From Bradyrhizobium centrolobii (lineage in GTDB: Bacteria > Pseudomonadota > Alphaproteobacteria > Rhizobiales > Xanthobacteraceae), in assembly GCF_001641635.1 (NCBI RefSeq), contig NZ_LUUB01000054.1:71860-135859 (forward strand): a stretch of 64,000 nucleotides of DNA, written 5' to 3'. The position numbers and the translations under genes were made by a program. Positions 16,777 to 26,531 of this stretch are shown here, piece by piece (positions within the stretch are counted from its first letter, which is position 1; each line of letters begins with the position of its first letter). The notes beneath the pieces were generated by a model. That model made no database searches. It had not been told where the DNA came from and saw only the letters and a list, made by a program, of their open reading frames with translations.

Positions 16777-18029
16777 GAAACCGTCTTCGCCGCAGCCAGC
16801 GTCCGCATCGCGATGGCCACGCACACCACCATCAACACCGCCGCAAGCAGGAACGGCGCGCCCGGCAGATGCAGCGGCGCGCTGGCGCCGATGAAATACG
16901 AAAACGTCAGCGTGAACAGGAACGGGCCGACGAGCTGCGATACGCTCTGCACGCTTGAGGTCGCGCCCTGCAACCGGCCCTGCTGATCGGGCGCAACCAG
17001 CCGCGTCATCAGCGATTGCATCGCGGCGCCCGAAATGCCCCACAGCGACATCACGGGGATGCCGAGCCAGAACAGCGGGCCGGTCGGCGCACCGCCGAAG
17101 ATCACGAAGCCGATCGCGCCACAGCACAAGCCCATCAGCAGCGCGTTCCGCTCGCCGAGCGCGCGTACGATCGGGCCTATCGCAAGCCCCTGCACCACCA
17201 TGGCGCAGATGCCGACCATCGCGAGCGTCAGTCCCACGGTCTTTGAATCCCAGCCATACCGATAGGTCGCATAGAGCACGAAGGTCGACGGCAACACGAC
17301 ATGCGCAACCTGCGCAATGAAGTTGACGACCGACAACCCGGCCAGCACCGCGTTGGAGCGCAGCAGATGCAGCGCCCCGATCGGATTGGCCCTCGTCCAG
17401 CGGAACGGCGCGCGCTTCTCCGGCGCCAGCGACTCCGGCAGGATCAAGAGGCCATAGAGCGCATTGGCAAAACTCAGGGCCGCCGATGCCCAGAACGGCA
17501 AGCGTGGGTCGATATCACCGAGCAGGCCGCCCAGCGCCGGGCCAAGGATGAAGCCGGCGCCGAAGGCCGCACCGATCCTGCCGAAGATCGCCGCCCGCCG
17601 CTCGGGCGGCGTGATATCGGCGATATAGGCGAAGGCGGTCGAGATGCTGGCCGAGGTGATGCCGGAGATCACGCGGCCAATGAACAGCCACGCCAGCGAC
17701 GGCGCCAGCGCCATCAGCACGTAGTCAGCCGCGAGCCCGAAATTCGACAGCAGAACCACCGGCCGTCGTCCGAAGCGGTCCGACAGCGCGCCCAGGACCG
17801 GTGAGAACACGAACTGCATCAGCGCCCAGGCGGTGCCGAACAGGCCAAAGATGCGGGCTGCATGCGCCGTGTCGTTATCGACGAAACTCTCGATGAGTTT
17901 TGGCAGGATCGGCATGATCACGCCGAGCGCGAGCATGTCGAGCAGGATGGTGACGAAGATGAAGGCGACGGCGCCACGCCGGACCGGGCCAGCGCCTGGC
18001 GCGATCGCCTGGCCGGCCTCTCCGCTCAC
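16773..18029 (-). CDS. MFS exporter of the TCR/Tet type
   Basis: A 418-residue major facilitator with twelve hydrophobic helices. Motif A is [14 protein letters not shown] between helices 2 and 3, and the N-terminal [11 protein letters not shown] matches TetA-like drug:H+ antiporters. A repeat-like motif, [21 protein letters not shown], sits in the second half. The start codon overlaps the der stop by 4 bp (ATGA), so it is expressed with der. Resistance to tetracycline is not implied; most chromosomal members have unknown substrates. Confidence 0.9.
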   Translation of the reverse strand: MSGEAGQAIAPGAGPVRRGAVAFIFVTILLDMLALGVIMPILPKLIESFVDNDTAHAARIFGLFGTAWALMQFVFSPVLGALSDRFGRRPVVLLSNFGLAADYVLMALAPSLAWLFIGRVISGITSASISTAFAYIADITPPERRAAIFGRIGAAFGAGFILGPALGGLLGDIDPRLPFWASAALSFANALYGLLILPESLAPEKRAPFRWTRANPIGALHLLRSNAVLAGLSVVNFIAQVAHVVLPSTFVLYATYRYGWDSKTVGLTLAMVGICAMVVQGLAIGPIVRALGERNALLMGLCCGAIGFVIFGGAPTGPLFWLGIPVMSLWGISGAAMQSLMTRLVAPDQQGRLQGATSSVQSVSQLVGPFLFTLTFSYFIGASAPLHLPGAPFLLAAVLMVVCVAIAMRTLAAAKTVS

Positions 18030-19408
18030 GACAACCGCTTGCGCTTGTGCGCGAAGGGATTGGCTTTCTCGCGCAGCGTGATCCGGACCGGCGTGCCTGG
18101 CAGCTCGAAGGTCTCGCGCAGGGAATTGGTGAGATAGCGCAGATAGGCCTGCGGCACTGCGTCGGCGCGCGAGCAGAACAGCACGAAGCTCGGCGGACGC
18201 GCCTTGGTCTGGGTGATGTAGTTGAGCTTGAGCCTACGGCCGGACACGGCTGGCGGCGGATTGGCCTGAATCGCCTGCTCGAACCAGCGGTTCAATGCGG
18301 AGGTCGGCACGCGCCTGTTCCAGATCGCGTAGGCGTCCTGAACCGCCTGCATAAGGCGATCGATGCCGTCGCCCATCAGGCCGGAAACCGCGACGATCGG
18401 CACGCCCTTGACCTGCGGCAGCCAGTGGTCGGCGTCACGACGCAGGCCGGAGATGGCGCCGCCGCCCTTGGTCTCCATCAGGTCCCACTTGTTGACCGCG
18501 AGCACGACCGCGCGGCCCTCGCGCTCGATCAGGTCGGCGATGCGCAGGTCCTGCTCCTCGAAGCGGTTCTGCGAGTCCATCATCAGCACGACGACCTCGG
18601 CAAAGCGCACCGCGCGCAGCGCATCCGCGACCGAGAGCTTTTCCAGCTTCTCCTCGATACGCGAGCGCCGGCGCAGGCCGGCAGTGTCGAACACACGAAA
18701 ATCACGGCCCTTCCAATTGATTTCGACAGCGATGGAATCGCGCGTGGTGCCTGCTTCGGGACTTGTCAGCAGGCGCTCCTCGCCAAGCAGATGGTTGATC
18801 AGCGTCGACTTGCCGGCATTGGGCCGGCCGACAATGGCGACCCGGATCGGACGCGTGGCGGCCTCTTCCTCCGAGAGCGGCTCGTCGTCCTCGGCCTCAT
18901 CCTCGTCCACTGGCTCCGGCATTAGCCCGCTCAGGGCGTCATAGAGCTCGCCCATGCCCTCGCCGTGCTCGGCCGAGATCTGGATTGGATCGCCGAGGCC
19001 CAGCGCAAAGGCTTCCATCGCTCCGGCGTCGCCGTGCTTACCTTCGCTCTTGTTGGCGACCAGCAGCACCGGCTTGTTGGCGCGGCGGGCGAAATCGGCA
19101 AAGGCGCGGTCGGTCGGCGTGAGGCCGACGCGGGCATCGATCACGAAGAACAGCGCGTCGGCCTGCGCAATCGCGGTTTCCGTCTGCTCCTGCATGCGCG
19201 CGGTCAGCGAGCCCCTGGCGCCCTCGTCGAGGCCGGCGGTATCGATCACCGTGAACTGGAGGTCGCCAAGCTTGGCCTCGCCCTCGCGGCGGTCCCGGGT
19301 GACGCCGGGCAGATCATCAACAAGCGCGAGCTTTTGTCCGACCAGGCGGTTGAACAGCGTCGACTTGCCGACATTGGGCCGGCCGATGATGGCAATCGTG
19401 AAGGACAT
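18026..19408 (-). CDS. der: Ribosome biogenesis GTPase Der
   Basis: A 460-residue essential GTPase for 50S subunit assembly (also called EngA). It has two tandem G domains: GRPNVGKST at the N-terminus and GRPNAGKST near residue 190, with DTAGL in both. The first domain has NKSE where NKxD is usual; the second has NKWD. A KH-like domain with the basic end AHKRKRLS closes the protein. An acidic linker ([17 protein letters not shown]) separates the G domains. Confidence 0.97.
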   Translation of the reverse strand: MSFTIAIIGRPNVGKSTLFNRLVGQKLALVDDLPGVTRDRREGEAKLGDLQFTVIDTAGLDEGARGSLTARMQEQTETAIAQADALFFVIDARVGLTPTDRAFADFARRANKPVLLVANKSEGKHGDAGAMEAFALGLGDPIQISAEHGEGMGELYDALSGLMPEPVDEDEAEDDEPLSEEEAATRPIRVAIVGRPNAGKSTLINHLLGEERLLTSPEAGTTRDSIAVEINWKGRDFRVFDTAGLRRRSRIEEKLEKLSVADALRAVRFAEVVVLMMDSQNRFEEQDLRIADLIEREGRAVVLAVNKWDLMETKGGGAISGLRRDADHWLPQVKGVPIVAVSGLMGDGIDRLMQAVQDAYAIWNRRVPTSALNRWFEQAIQANPPPAVSGRRLKLNYITQTKARPPSFVLFCSRADAVPQAYLRYLTNSLRETFELPGTPVRITLREKANPFAHKRKRLS

Positions 19409-19457
19409 CGGTCATTCGTGCGCTGCGGGGGATGCGCCTGTCAATGCAATGAAACAA

Positions 19458-20024
19458 TCAGCGCGAGAAGCTGCCGCTCGGCAGCGGGGCCGGGAATGCC
19501 CCTTGTGACTGCTGTTGCTGCGTGGTCTGCGCCGATTGCGACGGCTGCTGGGTGGACTGATCAGGCGGCGGCGCGGTGGTGCGCTTGCGCGCGATCTTCT
19601 GCTTGGGCGGCGGGCTGGTTGCAGGCGGCGCCTCGGCGGGTTGGGCTTCGCCATCGACCTCGCCCGCCGGCGCCTCGGCCGGCGCGGTCGCAGCGGTGGC
19701 CGGCTGCTTGGTCTTCTTCGCCTTGGCGGATTTCGACGATTTGGCGGGCTCGGGCGGCGGCTCGACTGGTACAGCCGCAGCGGCAGCCGCATTCTGCTGG
19801 TCCTGCTGTTGCTGGGCGCCCTTGTACATCTCCTTCGGCACGCCCTGCTCAAGGCCCGGCACGCCCTCGGGGAAGACCGGCTTGCGGTCGCCCGGCAGCT
19901 TCTTCTTGGTGTCGAGGAAGTCGAGGAGGTCGCTCGGATCGAATCCGCCGCTGGAGCAGCCGCCCAGGAGGCCGGTGAAGGCGATCAGGACGGCGGCTGC
20001 GATCAAACGTGGCGTGCGGCGCAT
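19458..20024 (-). CDS. Pro/Gln/Ala-rich lipoprotein between the TPR protein gene and der
   Basis: A 188-residue predicted lipoprotein: signal MRRTPRLIAAAVLIAFTG followed by lipobox LLGGC. The mature part is low complexity (QQQQDQQNAAAAAA, PPPEPAKSSKSAKAKKTKQ, PPPKQKIARKRTT) and lacks any recognisable fold apart from a short conserved N-terminal stretch DLLDFLDTKKKLPGDRKPVF. I set the start at 20024 where the signal peptide begins and GAGAGACC precedes; the frame is open upstream into the TPR gap. It occupies the position of bamB in the enterobacterial yfgM-bamB-der order. Function unknown. Confidence 0.82.
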   Translation of the reverse strand: MRRTPRLIAAAVLIAFTGLLGGCSSGGFDPSDLLDFLDTKKKLPGDRKPVFPEGVPGLEQGVPKEMYKGAQQQQDQQNAAAAAAVPVEPPPEPAKSSKSAKAKKTKQPATAATAPAEAPAGEVDGEAQPAEAPPATSPPPKQKIARKRTTAPPPDQSTQQPSQSAQTTQQQQSQGAFPAPLPSGSFSR

Positions 20025-20067
20025 CGTGGTCTCTCGTCTAACGTCAGAGGGCCGTAAGCTCTCAAGC

Positions 20068-20721
20068 TCAGCTCTTGGCGACGGGCGGAAGCAAGGCCTG
20101 GAGCGCCTCGGCGCGCGAGCGCAGGCCCGGCGGCGTTTCGCCGTCCTCCGCAATCACGTCCAGCCATTTGCGGGCCGCGGCCGTGTCGCCATTGCGCCAG
20201 GCCGACAGCGCCAGCATCTCGCGCGCGCTATGGCGGAAGGTCGATCCGGCCGCAGCCGAGGCTTCCAACCGTTGCTGCATGTCGGCGTAACTTGTGCCGT
20301 CGAGCAGCAGCCCGGCGGAGCGAATCTTCGCGAGGTCCTGCCACTCGGTGCCGACGCTGCGATCGGCGGCGATGTCGTCATACATCTTGGCTGCAGCCTT
20401 GGGATCCCGGGCCGCAGCCTCGGCGGCGGCACGCAGCAGCGCGAGCGTGCGGTAGCCCGAAGGAGCCCTGGCCGCGAGCTCGGTAAAGGCCTTCTCGGCC
20501 TCCGCGTGCTTGTCCTGCTCCGACAGCTCGACGGCCTTCTCGAAGGCGGCGCCGGCCTCGGCGGACTTCTTGGCCTCCAGGAACTGGTAGCCGCGCCAGC
20601 CACCCACGGCCGCCACGATCAGCACCATCAGGGCGATGAAGTAGATCGAATACTTATCCCACAGCTTCTTGAGCTGTTCGCGACGTACTTCCTCGTCGAC
20701 TTCGTCAAATAATTCAGACAC
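20068..20721 (-). CDS. YfgM-like TPR membrane protein (TPR_21 family)
   Basis: A 217-residue protein: short cytoplasmic N-terminus (FDEVDEEVRREQLKKLWDKY), one transmembrane helix (SIYFIALMVLIVAAVGGW) and periplasmic TPR repeats. This is the layout of YfgM, the ancillary SecYEG translocon subunit that aids periplasmic folding. It sits 43 bp before the lipoprotein and upstream of der, the same neighbourhood as in gammaproteobacteria. The three genes probably form one operon with the MFS gene. Confidence 0.85.
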   Translation of the reverse strand: MSELFDEVDEEVRREQLKKLWDKYSIYFIALMVLIVAAVGGWRGYQFLEAKKSAEAGAAFEKAVELSEQDKHAEAEKAFTELAARAPSGYRTLALLRAAAEAAARDPKAAAKMYDDIAADRSVGTEWQDLAKIRSAGLLLDGTSYADMQQRLEASAAAGSTFRHSAREMLALSAWRNGDTAAARKWLDVIAEDGETPPGLRSRAEALQALLPPVAKS

Positions 20722-20890
20722 TTAAGCTAATCCCATGCCCGGTCGGGAGCGCGCGCCAGATCGTTCGCGTCGGAAATCCCGTCCCCGCGTGGCCGCGGCG
20801 TACCCTATCGATATGGCGGTGGCAAGGCAAAGCCAGCCCGATCAAGGCGTTAACCCACGCCCTCGCACGCCCTTCAGGCTGCCCGCCCGC

Positions 20891-22486
20891 TCAGGTTCCC
20901 GTCAGTTGCTCCCGCAACTGCCGCTTCAGCACCTTGCCGTTGGCGTTGCGTGGCAGCGGCTCGGCGGTGACGGCAAGCGTCTCCGGCACCTTGTAGTCGG
21001 ATAGCCGTTCGGCACACCAGGCCCGCAACTCCTCGCCGGCAACCGGCAACCGCGTTACCACCACCGCGTGGACGCGCTCGCCCAGCACCGGGCAAGGCTT
21101 GGCGAGAATCGCGCTTTCGACCACGGCGGGATGGCCGGCCAGCACGGATTCGACCTCGGCCGAATAGATCTTCAGCCCGCCGCGATTGATCATGTCCTTC
21201 TGGCGGTCGAACACGCGAACGAAGCCGTCCGCGTCGACTGAGCCGAGATCACCGGAATGCCAGAAGCCGCTGGTAAAACTTTCGGCCGTCGCCTTCGGAT
21301 TGTTCCAATAACCCTTGATCACGGATGCGCTCTGGATCCAGAGCTCGCCGATCTCGCCGCGCGGCAGCTCGCGCCCGTCCACACCCATCGCGACGATCCG
21401 GGCGCCGGGGCACGGCAGGCCGACGCTGTCGATATGGCTTGCCGTCAGCTCGCCCGGCATGATCGTCGAGGGCGACGTCGTCTCAGTGGATCCATAGCAG
21501 TTCATCAGCTTCAGGCCGGGAATCTTCGCCTTGAGCTTCTCGATGGTCGCGACCGGCATCGGCGCGCCGCCGAAGCCGCCGATGCGCCAGCTCGACAGAT
21601 CATGGCTGTCGAAATCGGGCTGGAGCAGGCAGAGATTGTACATCGCCGGCACCATCACCGTGTATGTGACGCGCTCGCGCGCGGCGAGCCTGAGATAGTC
21701 CGCCGCCTTGAACTCCGGCATGATGATCAGCGTGCCGGCGCAGCAGATCATGGTCGTGATGTTGGCGACGACGCCGGTGACGTGGCCGAGCGGGACCGCC
21801 GCGATCGAACGGTCCGCCGACGTGAGTTGCAGGCAGGACACGAACACTGTCGAGGAATGGATGATGTTGCAGTGGGCCAGCATCGCGCCCTTCGGCTTGC
21901 CGGTCGTGCCCGAGGTGTAGAGGATCATCGCGGTGTCCTCTTCGGCAACGTCGACTGGCGCGGGTGCCGGCGCATTGTCCGCGAGCACCGCGAAGCGCGA
22001 CAGCTGCGGATCATCGTCCATGGCGACGCGATTGACGACGTCAGGGATATCCCGCCCATCGGGCAGGCGCTCGGCAAGCGCGGCCTCGTGGATCAGGACT
22101 TTGGCGCCGCAATCGGTGAGCACATAGGCGATCTCGGGCTTCTGCTGGCGGGTGCTGAGCAGCACCGTCACCAGCCCTTGATGCGCGGCGGCAAACAGGA
22201 TCAGCGGAAATTCGATGCGGTTGCCGAGCAGGACCGCGACGCGGTCGCCGCGCTTGAGGCCGAGCTTGCGAAAGCCCGCCGCGATCCGCGCGGCCTTGTC
22301 GGCGGCCTGCCGCCAGCTCAGCCGGACATGGCCGCAGATCAGTGCCTCGCCATCGCCGTTCTGCGCAACCGCTTCCGCGATCATCGCCCACAGGCTGCCC
22401 GGCCGCTCCGGGAAAGCCGGCACGACGCGGTCACCGAAGCGCGGCTCAAGCCGCATGGGCGGAAGTGCGTGCTGCGACCAGTCCAT
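20891..22486 (-). CDS. Acyl-CoA synthetase (AMP-dependent ligase)
   Basis: A 531-residue adenylate-forming enzyme of the ANL superfamily, which activates a carboxylic acid to acyl-AMP and then acyl-CoA. The P-loop-like motif is ILYTSGTTGKPKGAML, the A5 motif is NCYGSTETTS, A7 is FWHSGDLGSVDADGFV, and the C-terminal catalytic lysine is in PRNANGKVLKRQL. Start chosen at 22486, with GAGGGGG upstream and 11 bp after the panB stop. The frame is open further upstream but would run through panB. Substrate is unknown. Confidence 0.92.
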   Translation of the reverse strand: MDWSQHALPPMRLEPRFGDRVVPAFPERPGSLWAMIAEAVAQNGDGEALICGHVRLSWRQAADKAARIAAGFRKLGLKRGDRVAVLLGNRIEFPLILFAAAHQGLVTVLLSTRQQKPEIAYVLTDCGAKVLIHEAALAERLPDGRDIPDVVNRVAMDDDPQLSRFAVLADNAPAPAPVDVAEEDTAMILYTSGTTGKPKGAMLAHCNIIHSSTVFVSCLQLTSADRSIAAVPLGHVTGVVANITTMICCAGTLIIMPEFKAADYLRLAARERVTYTVMVPAMYNLCLLQPDFDSHDLSSWRIGGFGGAPMPVATIEKLKAKIPGLKLMNCYGSTETTSPSTIMPGELTASHIDSVGLPCPGARIVAMGVDGRELPRGEIGELWIQSASVIKGYWNNPKATAESFTSGFWHSGDLGSVDADGFVRVFDRQKDMINRGGLKIYSAEVESVLAGHPAVVESAILAKPCPVLGERVHAVVVTRLPVAGEELRAWCAERLSDYKVPETLAVTAEPLPRNANGKVLKRQLREQLTGT

Positions 22487-22497
22487 GCGCCCCCTCG

Positions 22498-23319
22498 TCA
22501 GCTCTTCTTCATCTCGTAGACGTGCTCCGGGCCTGGGAAGGCACGGCTCTTCACATCGCGCGCATAGCCCGCGATGGCTTCCTCGATCGCCGGCCCGAGA
22601 TTGCCATAGCGGCGCACGAATTTCGGCGACCGCGGTGACAAGCCGAGCATATCCTCCAGCACCAAAATCTGGCCGTCGCAGGCTGCGCTCGCGCCAATGC
22701 CGATGGTAGGAACGGCGATCGATTGCGTGATCTTGCGCGCCAGCGGCTCGGCGACCGCCTCGATCACGATCGAGAAGGCCCCCGCCTCTGCGATCGCCCT
22801 GGCGTCGTTCTCGATCGGAGCCCAGTTCGTCTCCTCGCGACCCTGTGCGCGGAACGAGCCAAGCGTATTGATCGACTGTGGCGTCAGCCCGATATGGCCC
22901 ATCACGGGAATGCCGCGCTCGGAGAGAAACGCCACCGTCTCCGCCATCCGCGCGCCGCCCTCGAGCTTGACCGCGCCGCACAGCGTTTCCTTCATGATCC
23001 GCACCGCCGACTGGAAGGCCTGTTCCTTCGAGCCTTCGTAGGAGCCGAACGGCATGTCGACGACGACGAGCGCCTGCCGAGAGCCGCGCATCACCGCGCA
23101 GCCCTGCAGGATCATCATGTCGAGCGTCACGGGCACCGTGGTCTCGAAGCCATGCATGACATTGCCCAGGGAATCGCCGACCAGGATCGCGTCGCAGTGC
23201 TTGTCGACCAGCGCGGCGGTGTGCGCGTGATAGGAGGTCAGCATCACGATGGGCTCGCCATTCTTGCGAACGCGGAGGTCGGGCGCGGTCTTGCGCTTGA
23301 TCGCGGATTGGACGGACAT
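22498..23319 (-). CDS. panB: 3-methyl-2-oxobutanoate hydroxymethyltransferase
   Basis: A 273-residue enzyme of pantothenate synthesis that transfers a hydroxymethyl group from methylene-tetrahydrofolate to ketoisovalerate, making ketopantoate. The fold begins at [15 protein letters not shown], metal and substrate residues are in [13 protein letters not shown] and [12 protein letters not shown], and VKLEGG and [11 protein letters not shown] are intact. Length matches the family. It is preceded 3 bp away by the NnrU-like gene and followed by the acyl-CoA ligase. panC is not in the window. Confidence 0.97.
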   Translation of the reverse strand: MSVQSAIKRKTAPDLRVRKNGEPIVMLTSYHAHTAALVDKHCDAILVGDSLGNVMHGFETTVPVTLDMMILQGCAVMRGSRQALVVVDMPFGSYEGSKEQAFQSAVRIMKETLCGAVKLEGGARMAETVAFLSERGIPVMGHIGLTPQSINTLGSFRAQGREETNWAPIENDARAIAEAGAFSIVIEAVAEPLARKITQSIAVPTIGIGASAACDGQILVLEDMLGLSPRSPKFVRRYGNLGPAIEEAIAGYARDVKSRAFPGPEHVYEMKKS

Positions 23320-23322
23320 TGT

Positions 23323-23907
23323 TCAGGACCCCATGACAGGCACGCCGATCACGACCGGGTGGAACGCGAACGCCAGCGCCAAATAAGCGACGACGCCGAC
23401 CGCGACCGCGATCAGGTCGTTGGTGGCGCCCCCCACTGGAATGGGCGGGCCGCCGCTATCGGTGCGGTACTTCAGCGAGATACGGTCATAGACCGCCCAG
23501 CCCAGGAACGAGCCAAACAGGATGATGGAGCCGAGGTCGCCGTTCGCCAAGAGGTGCGCCGCGGCCCACAGCTTGATGCCGGCCAGCATCGGATGCTTCA
23601 GCGTCGCGTAGATGCGGCCGCGCAGATAGGAGGCAACCACCAGGATGACGGCAGGCAGCATCAGCGCGACCGTGATGTGCTTCAACGCCTTCGGCGGATA
23701 CCAGACGTCGATCCAGCCGGTGGCGCGGTAATGGGCGAAGCCCCAGACGATCAGCGCAAGGCCCGCGAGCGACACCAGCGAATAGAGGATCTTGTAGGTG
23801 CCCTCGCCCAGCCTCGCGATCGCCTGCGCCCGCGCCTTGCGTTTCGAGGTGAATACGTGCGCCGCGAAAAACAGCACAAGCCCCAGGATCATGACCAGCA
23901 GACCCAC
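23323..23907 (-). CDS. NnrU-family membrane protein
   Basis: A 194-residue protein with about five to six transmembrane helices. It matches the NnrU family (KHPMLAGIKLWAAAHLLANGD is the family's most conserved part), related in fold to isoprenylcysteine methyltransferases. NnrU was named from a denitrification locus, but most members have no proven role. The start is a GTG at 23907 with GGGGAGG upstream. It directly precedes panB. Confidence 0.88.
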   Translation of the reverse strand: MGLLVMILGLVLFFAAHVFTSKRKARAQAIARLGEGTYKILYSLVSLAGLALIVWGFAHYRATGWIDVWYPPKALKHITVALMLPAVILVVASYLRGRIYATLKHPMLAGIKLWAAAHLLANGDLGSIILFGSFLGWAVYDRISLKYRTDSGGPPIPVGGATNDLIAVAVGVVAYLALAFAFHPVVIGVPVMGS

Positions 23908-24007
23908 GGCATCCTCCCCTTAAGCTAGCGCCCCCGCTCATGGGGTATCATTGATTGGCCGCCCGTCGCAACCGATGGAGTGCGCTCTGTGGGAGGCGCA
24001 AGCGCCA

Positions 24008-24607
24008 CTACTTCCCCAGTTCCCGATTGTCGACATACCGGATCGCGATCGGCCGCCCGGCGAGTGCACCGCCTAGGCCGCTGGTGAACTTCAGCGGCAG
24101 ACATGCCTTCAGCGACGCATTGATCGCGTCGAGATAGGTCGTTCGGGTATCGACCGGGACGCCCGCGGTCGCAAAGGTCGGGCGTGGCGGCCCGATCAGG
24201 CCGCCCGCCTTGTTGAAGCTGAAGCGCACCGACATCTGCATGCCCGCACGCGCATTGTCTGATGGCGGCGACCAGCAGGTACGGAGCTCAGCAAAGAGGT
24301 CGCCGATCGTATCAAGGTCGTGGTCCGGCTTCTGATATTTGGCGCGATCGGCCTCGGGCGGAACGCTCTCGACCGTGAGCCGAAGATCCTGACCGTAGGG
24401 ATAGTCGATCTCGGGAATGCAAGGCCCATGCTCGAGCACGCTGCAATAGTACGGCGTGCAGGGACGGCCATCGAGCACGCTGCAAGGCTCGTGCGAGAAT
24501 GGAATTGGATTGATCTGCCGCCGCCGTGCGTCGGCACCGAGCGTCGATGCCGCTAGCAGGAGAAGAACCAGAATGACGCGCCACATGATCCGAGCCCGCA
24601 ATGCCAT
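24008..24607 (-). CDS. Secreted protein of unknown function
   Basis: A 199-residue protein, with a second possible start at 24586 (MWRVILVLLLLAAS). It has a signal peptide ending near LGADA. The mature N-terminus is Cys-rich with a near repeat (EPCSVLDGRPC, then YYCSVLEHGPC). The C-terminal 80 residues, MSVRFSFNKAGGLIGPPR to AIRYVDN, resemble the short alpha/beta C-terminal domain of TonB/TolA-type proteins, a tentative resemblance. It is alone between NnrU and prfC. I do not recognise a named family. Confidence 0.7.
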   Translation of the reverse strand: MALRARIMWRVILVLLLLAASTLGADARRRQINPIPFSHEPCSVLDGRPCTPYYCSVLEHGPCIPEIDYPYGQDLRLTVESVPPEADRAKYQKPDHDLDTIGDLFAELRTCWSPPSDNARAGMQMSVRFSFNKAGGLIGPPRPTFATAGVPVDTRTTYLDAINASLKACLPLKFTSGLGGALAGRPIAIRYVDNRELGK

Positions 24608-24757
24608 CTATCTGATACATGGCATCGTCCGTGAACGCATCAAGCCCGCAGGCGTTCACATGCTCGCGCTCGGCTTCTTGTCGCCGCCCCGCCTGACCGG
24701 GCAACCCAATACGCCGTGGTGCAAGCCGGGGGCATGACAGCTGGGGTCAAGCTGCCC

Positions 24758-26377
24758 TTAGCCCTTCTTCTTCACGTCCTTCACGTTGGCGAACTCGATG
24801 CCCTCGGCGCGTTCCCTGGTGTAGCCGAGATAGAACTCGTTCCTGGCGAGATACACGGGATCGCCGTCGACATCGTCGGCAATGCTGGAGGTATTGGCGG
24901 CTACGAAGGTCTCGAGCTTCTTGCGGTCGTCCGAGGAGACCCAGCGTGCGAGCTGGAATTCGCTCACCTCGAACTCGACCGGCAGCGCATATTCGGCCTC
25001 AAGCCGAGCCTTCAGCACGTCGAGCTGCAGCGCGCCGACCACCCCGACCAGCGCCGGCGCGCCGTCGCGCGGGCGGAACACCTGCACCACGCCTTCTTCC
25101 GACATCTGCTGAAGCGCTTCCTTCAGCTTCTTCGCCTTCATCGCATCGGTCAGCCGGACGCGGCGGACGATTTCCGGCGCGAAGCTCGGCACGCCGACGA
25201 AGGTGAAATCCTCGCCCTCGGTCAGCGTATCGCCGATGCGCAGCGTGCCGTGGTTGGGAATGCCGACGACGTCGCCGGCGAAGGCCTCGTCCGCGACCGA
25301 GCGGTCCTGCGCGAAGAAGAATTGCGGGCTCGACAACGGCATGCTCTTGCCGGTGCGCACGAGCTTGGCCTTCATGCCACGGCTGAGCTTGCCGGAGCAC
25401 AGCCGCGCGAAGGCGATACGGTCGCGGTGGTTCGGATCCATGTTTGCCTGGATCTTGAACACGAAGGCGCTCATGCGCGGATCGGTGGCTTCGACTTTGC
25501 GCTGGTCACTCTCCTGCGCGCGCGGCTCCGGCGCAAACTTGCCGAGCCCTTCCAGGAGGTCGCCGACGCCGAAATTGCGTAGCGCGCTGCCAAAATAGAC
25601 CGGCGTCAGATGGCCCTCGCGAAACGCGGCGAGTTCGAACGGCTTGGAGGCCTCGGTGACGAGCTCGAGTTCGTCCTTCACGGCCCCAACGTCGAGGTTT
25701 GCGTTGAGCTTTGCCAGCTCCTCGATCTCGATCTGCTGCGCAGCGCCGGTCTTGGCGCCGCCGCCTTCGAGCAGGCGCACGCCGCCATTGACGACGTCAT
25801 AGGTGCCCAGAAAGTCGCGGCCGCGGCCGACCGGCCAGGTCATCGGCGTAGTGTCGAGCGCCAGCGTCTTCTCGATCTCATCCAAGAGCTCGAAAACGTC
25901 GCGGCTCTCGCGGTCCATCTTGTTGATGAAGGTAATGATCGGGATGTCGCGCAGGCGGCAGACCTCGAACAACTTTCTCGTGCGCGCTTCGATGCCCTTG
26001 GCGGCGTCGATCACCATCACGGCGGAGTCCACCGCCGTGAGTGTCCGATAGGTGTCTTCCGAGAAGTCCTCGTGGCCCGGCGTGTCCAGAAGGTTGAACA
26101 CAAGGCCTTCGAACTCGAAAGTCATCACCGAGGTCACGACGGAGATGCCGCGCTCGCGCTCGATCTTCATCCAGTCCGAACGGGTGTTGCGCCGCTCGCC
26201 CTTGGCCTTGACCTGGCCGGCAAGATTGATGGCGCCGCCGAACAGTAGCAGCTTTTCGGTCAGCGTGGTCTTGCCCGCGTCAGGGTGGGAGATGATCGCA
26301 AAGGTGCGCCGCCGCGCCACTTCGGCGGCAAGCGGGGAACGGGCCGGCGATTCGGCGGGAATGGCGATGTCGGACAT
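24758..26377 (-). CDS. prfC: Peptide chain release factor 3
   Basis: A 539-residue translational GTPase that recycles RF1/RF2 after termination. G1 is SHPDAGKTTLTE, G2/switch I lies in the RNTRSDWMKIERERGISV region, G3 is DTPGHEDFS, and G4 is NKMD. The RF3-specific C-terminal region with QVKAKGERRN early and PRDGAPALVGVVGALQLDV later is present. Length is typical. It is transcribed away from the guanidine exporter gene. Confidence 0.97.
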   Translation of the reverse strand: MSDIAIPAESPARSPLAAEVARRRTFAIISHPDAGKTTLTEKLLLFGGAINLAGQVKAKGERRNTRSDWMKIERERGISVVTSVMTFEFEGLVFNLLDTPGHEDFSEDTYRTLTAVDSAVMVIDAAKGIEARTRKLFEVCRLRDIPIITFINKMDRESRDVFELLDEIEKTLALDTTPMTWPVGRGRDFLGTYDVVNGGVRLLEGGGAKTGAAQQIEIEELAKLNANLDVGAVKDELELVTEASKPFELAAFREGHLTPVYFGSALRNFGVGDLLEGLGKFAPEPRAQESDQRKVEATDPRMSAFVFKIQANMDPNHRDRIAFARLCSGKLSRGMKAKLVRTGKSMPLSSPQFFFAQDRSVADEAFAGDVVGIPNHGTLRIGDTLTEGEDFTFVGVPSFAPEIVRRVRLTDAMKAKKLKEALQQMSEEGVVQVFRPRDGAPALVGVVGALQLDVLKARLEAEYALPVEFEVSEFQLARWVSSDDRKKLETFVAANTSSIADDVDGDPVYLARNEFYLGYTRERAEGIEFANVKDVKKKG

Positions 26378-26464
26378 GGCGGGAGCGTTTGGCAGGGAAA
26401 ATGGGCCTGATCAAGCCTCATTTGGTGATTGCGAAGCCCTCTGACCAGCCCCATATCGGTCTTT

Positions 26465-26531
26465 GGAAGGACGACCTTCCTCTCATCAGGATATCCCGCG
26501 GGGACGACCCTGCCTTGAACGGAGGGTCGTC
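26465..26531 (+). promoter_or_regulatory. Guanidine-II (mini-ykkC) riboswitch ahead of the SMR exporter gene
   Basis: Two hairpins with ACGA tetraloops are present, as the guanidine-II class requires (ACGR loops). P1 is GGAAGG-ACGA-CCTTCC at 26465-26480. P2 is GCGGGG-ACGA-CCCTGC at 26498-26513, one G-U pair. The Shine-Dalgarno GGAGGG is at 26521-26526. The stretch AGGGTCGT (26523-26530) is exactly complementary to ACGACCCT of P2 (26504-26511). So an alternative fold would hide the ribosome site when P2 is not formed. The switch class and its guanidine ligand are established knowledge; the pairing is seen here. Confidence 0.93.

Noticed and set aside
16773-18029. Tetracycline resistance gene
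   Set aside because: It is TetA-like in fold and motif A, but chromosomal and coupled to der; no adjacent tetR or evidence for this substrate.
22487-22981. 165-residue N-terminal extension of the acyl-CoA ligase
   Set aside because: It lies wholly within panB in another frame; a good ribosome site precedes the ATG at 22486.
26463-26531. Longer N-terminus for the SMR exporter
   Set aside because: The added residues would be encoded by the riboswitch hairpins; the ATG at 26532 has the ribosome site and starts the conserved fold.
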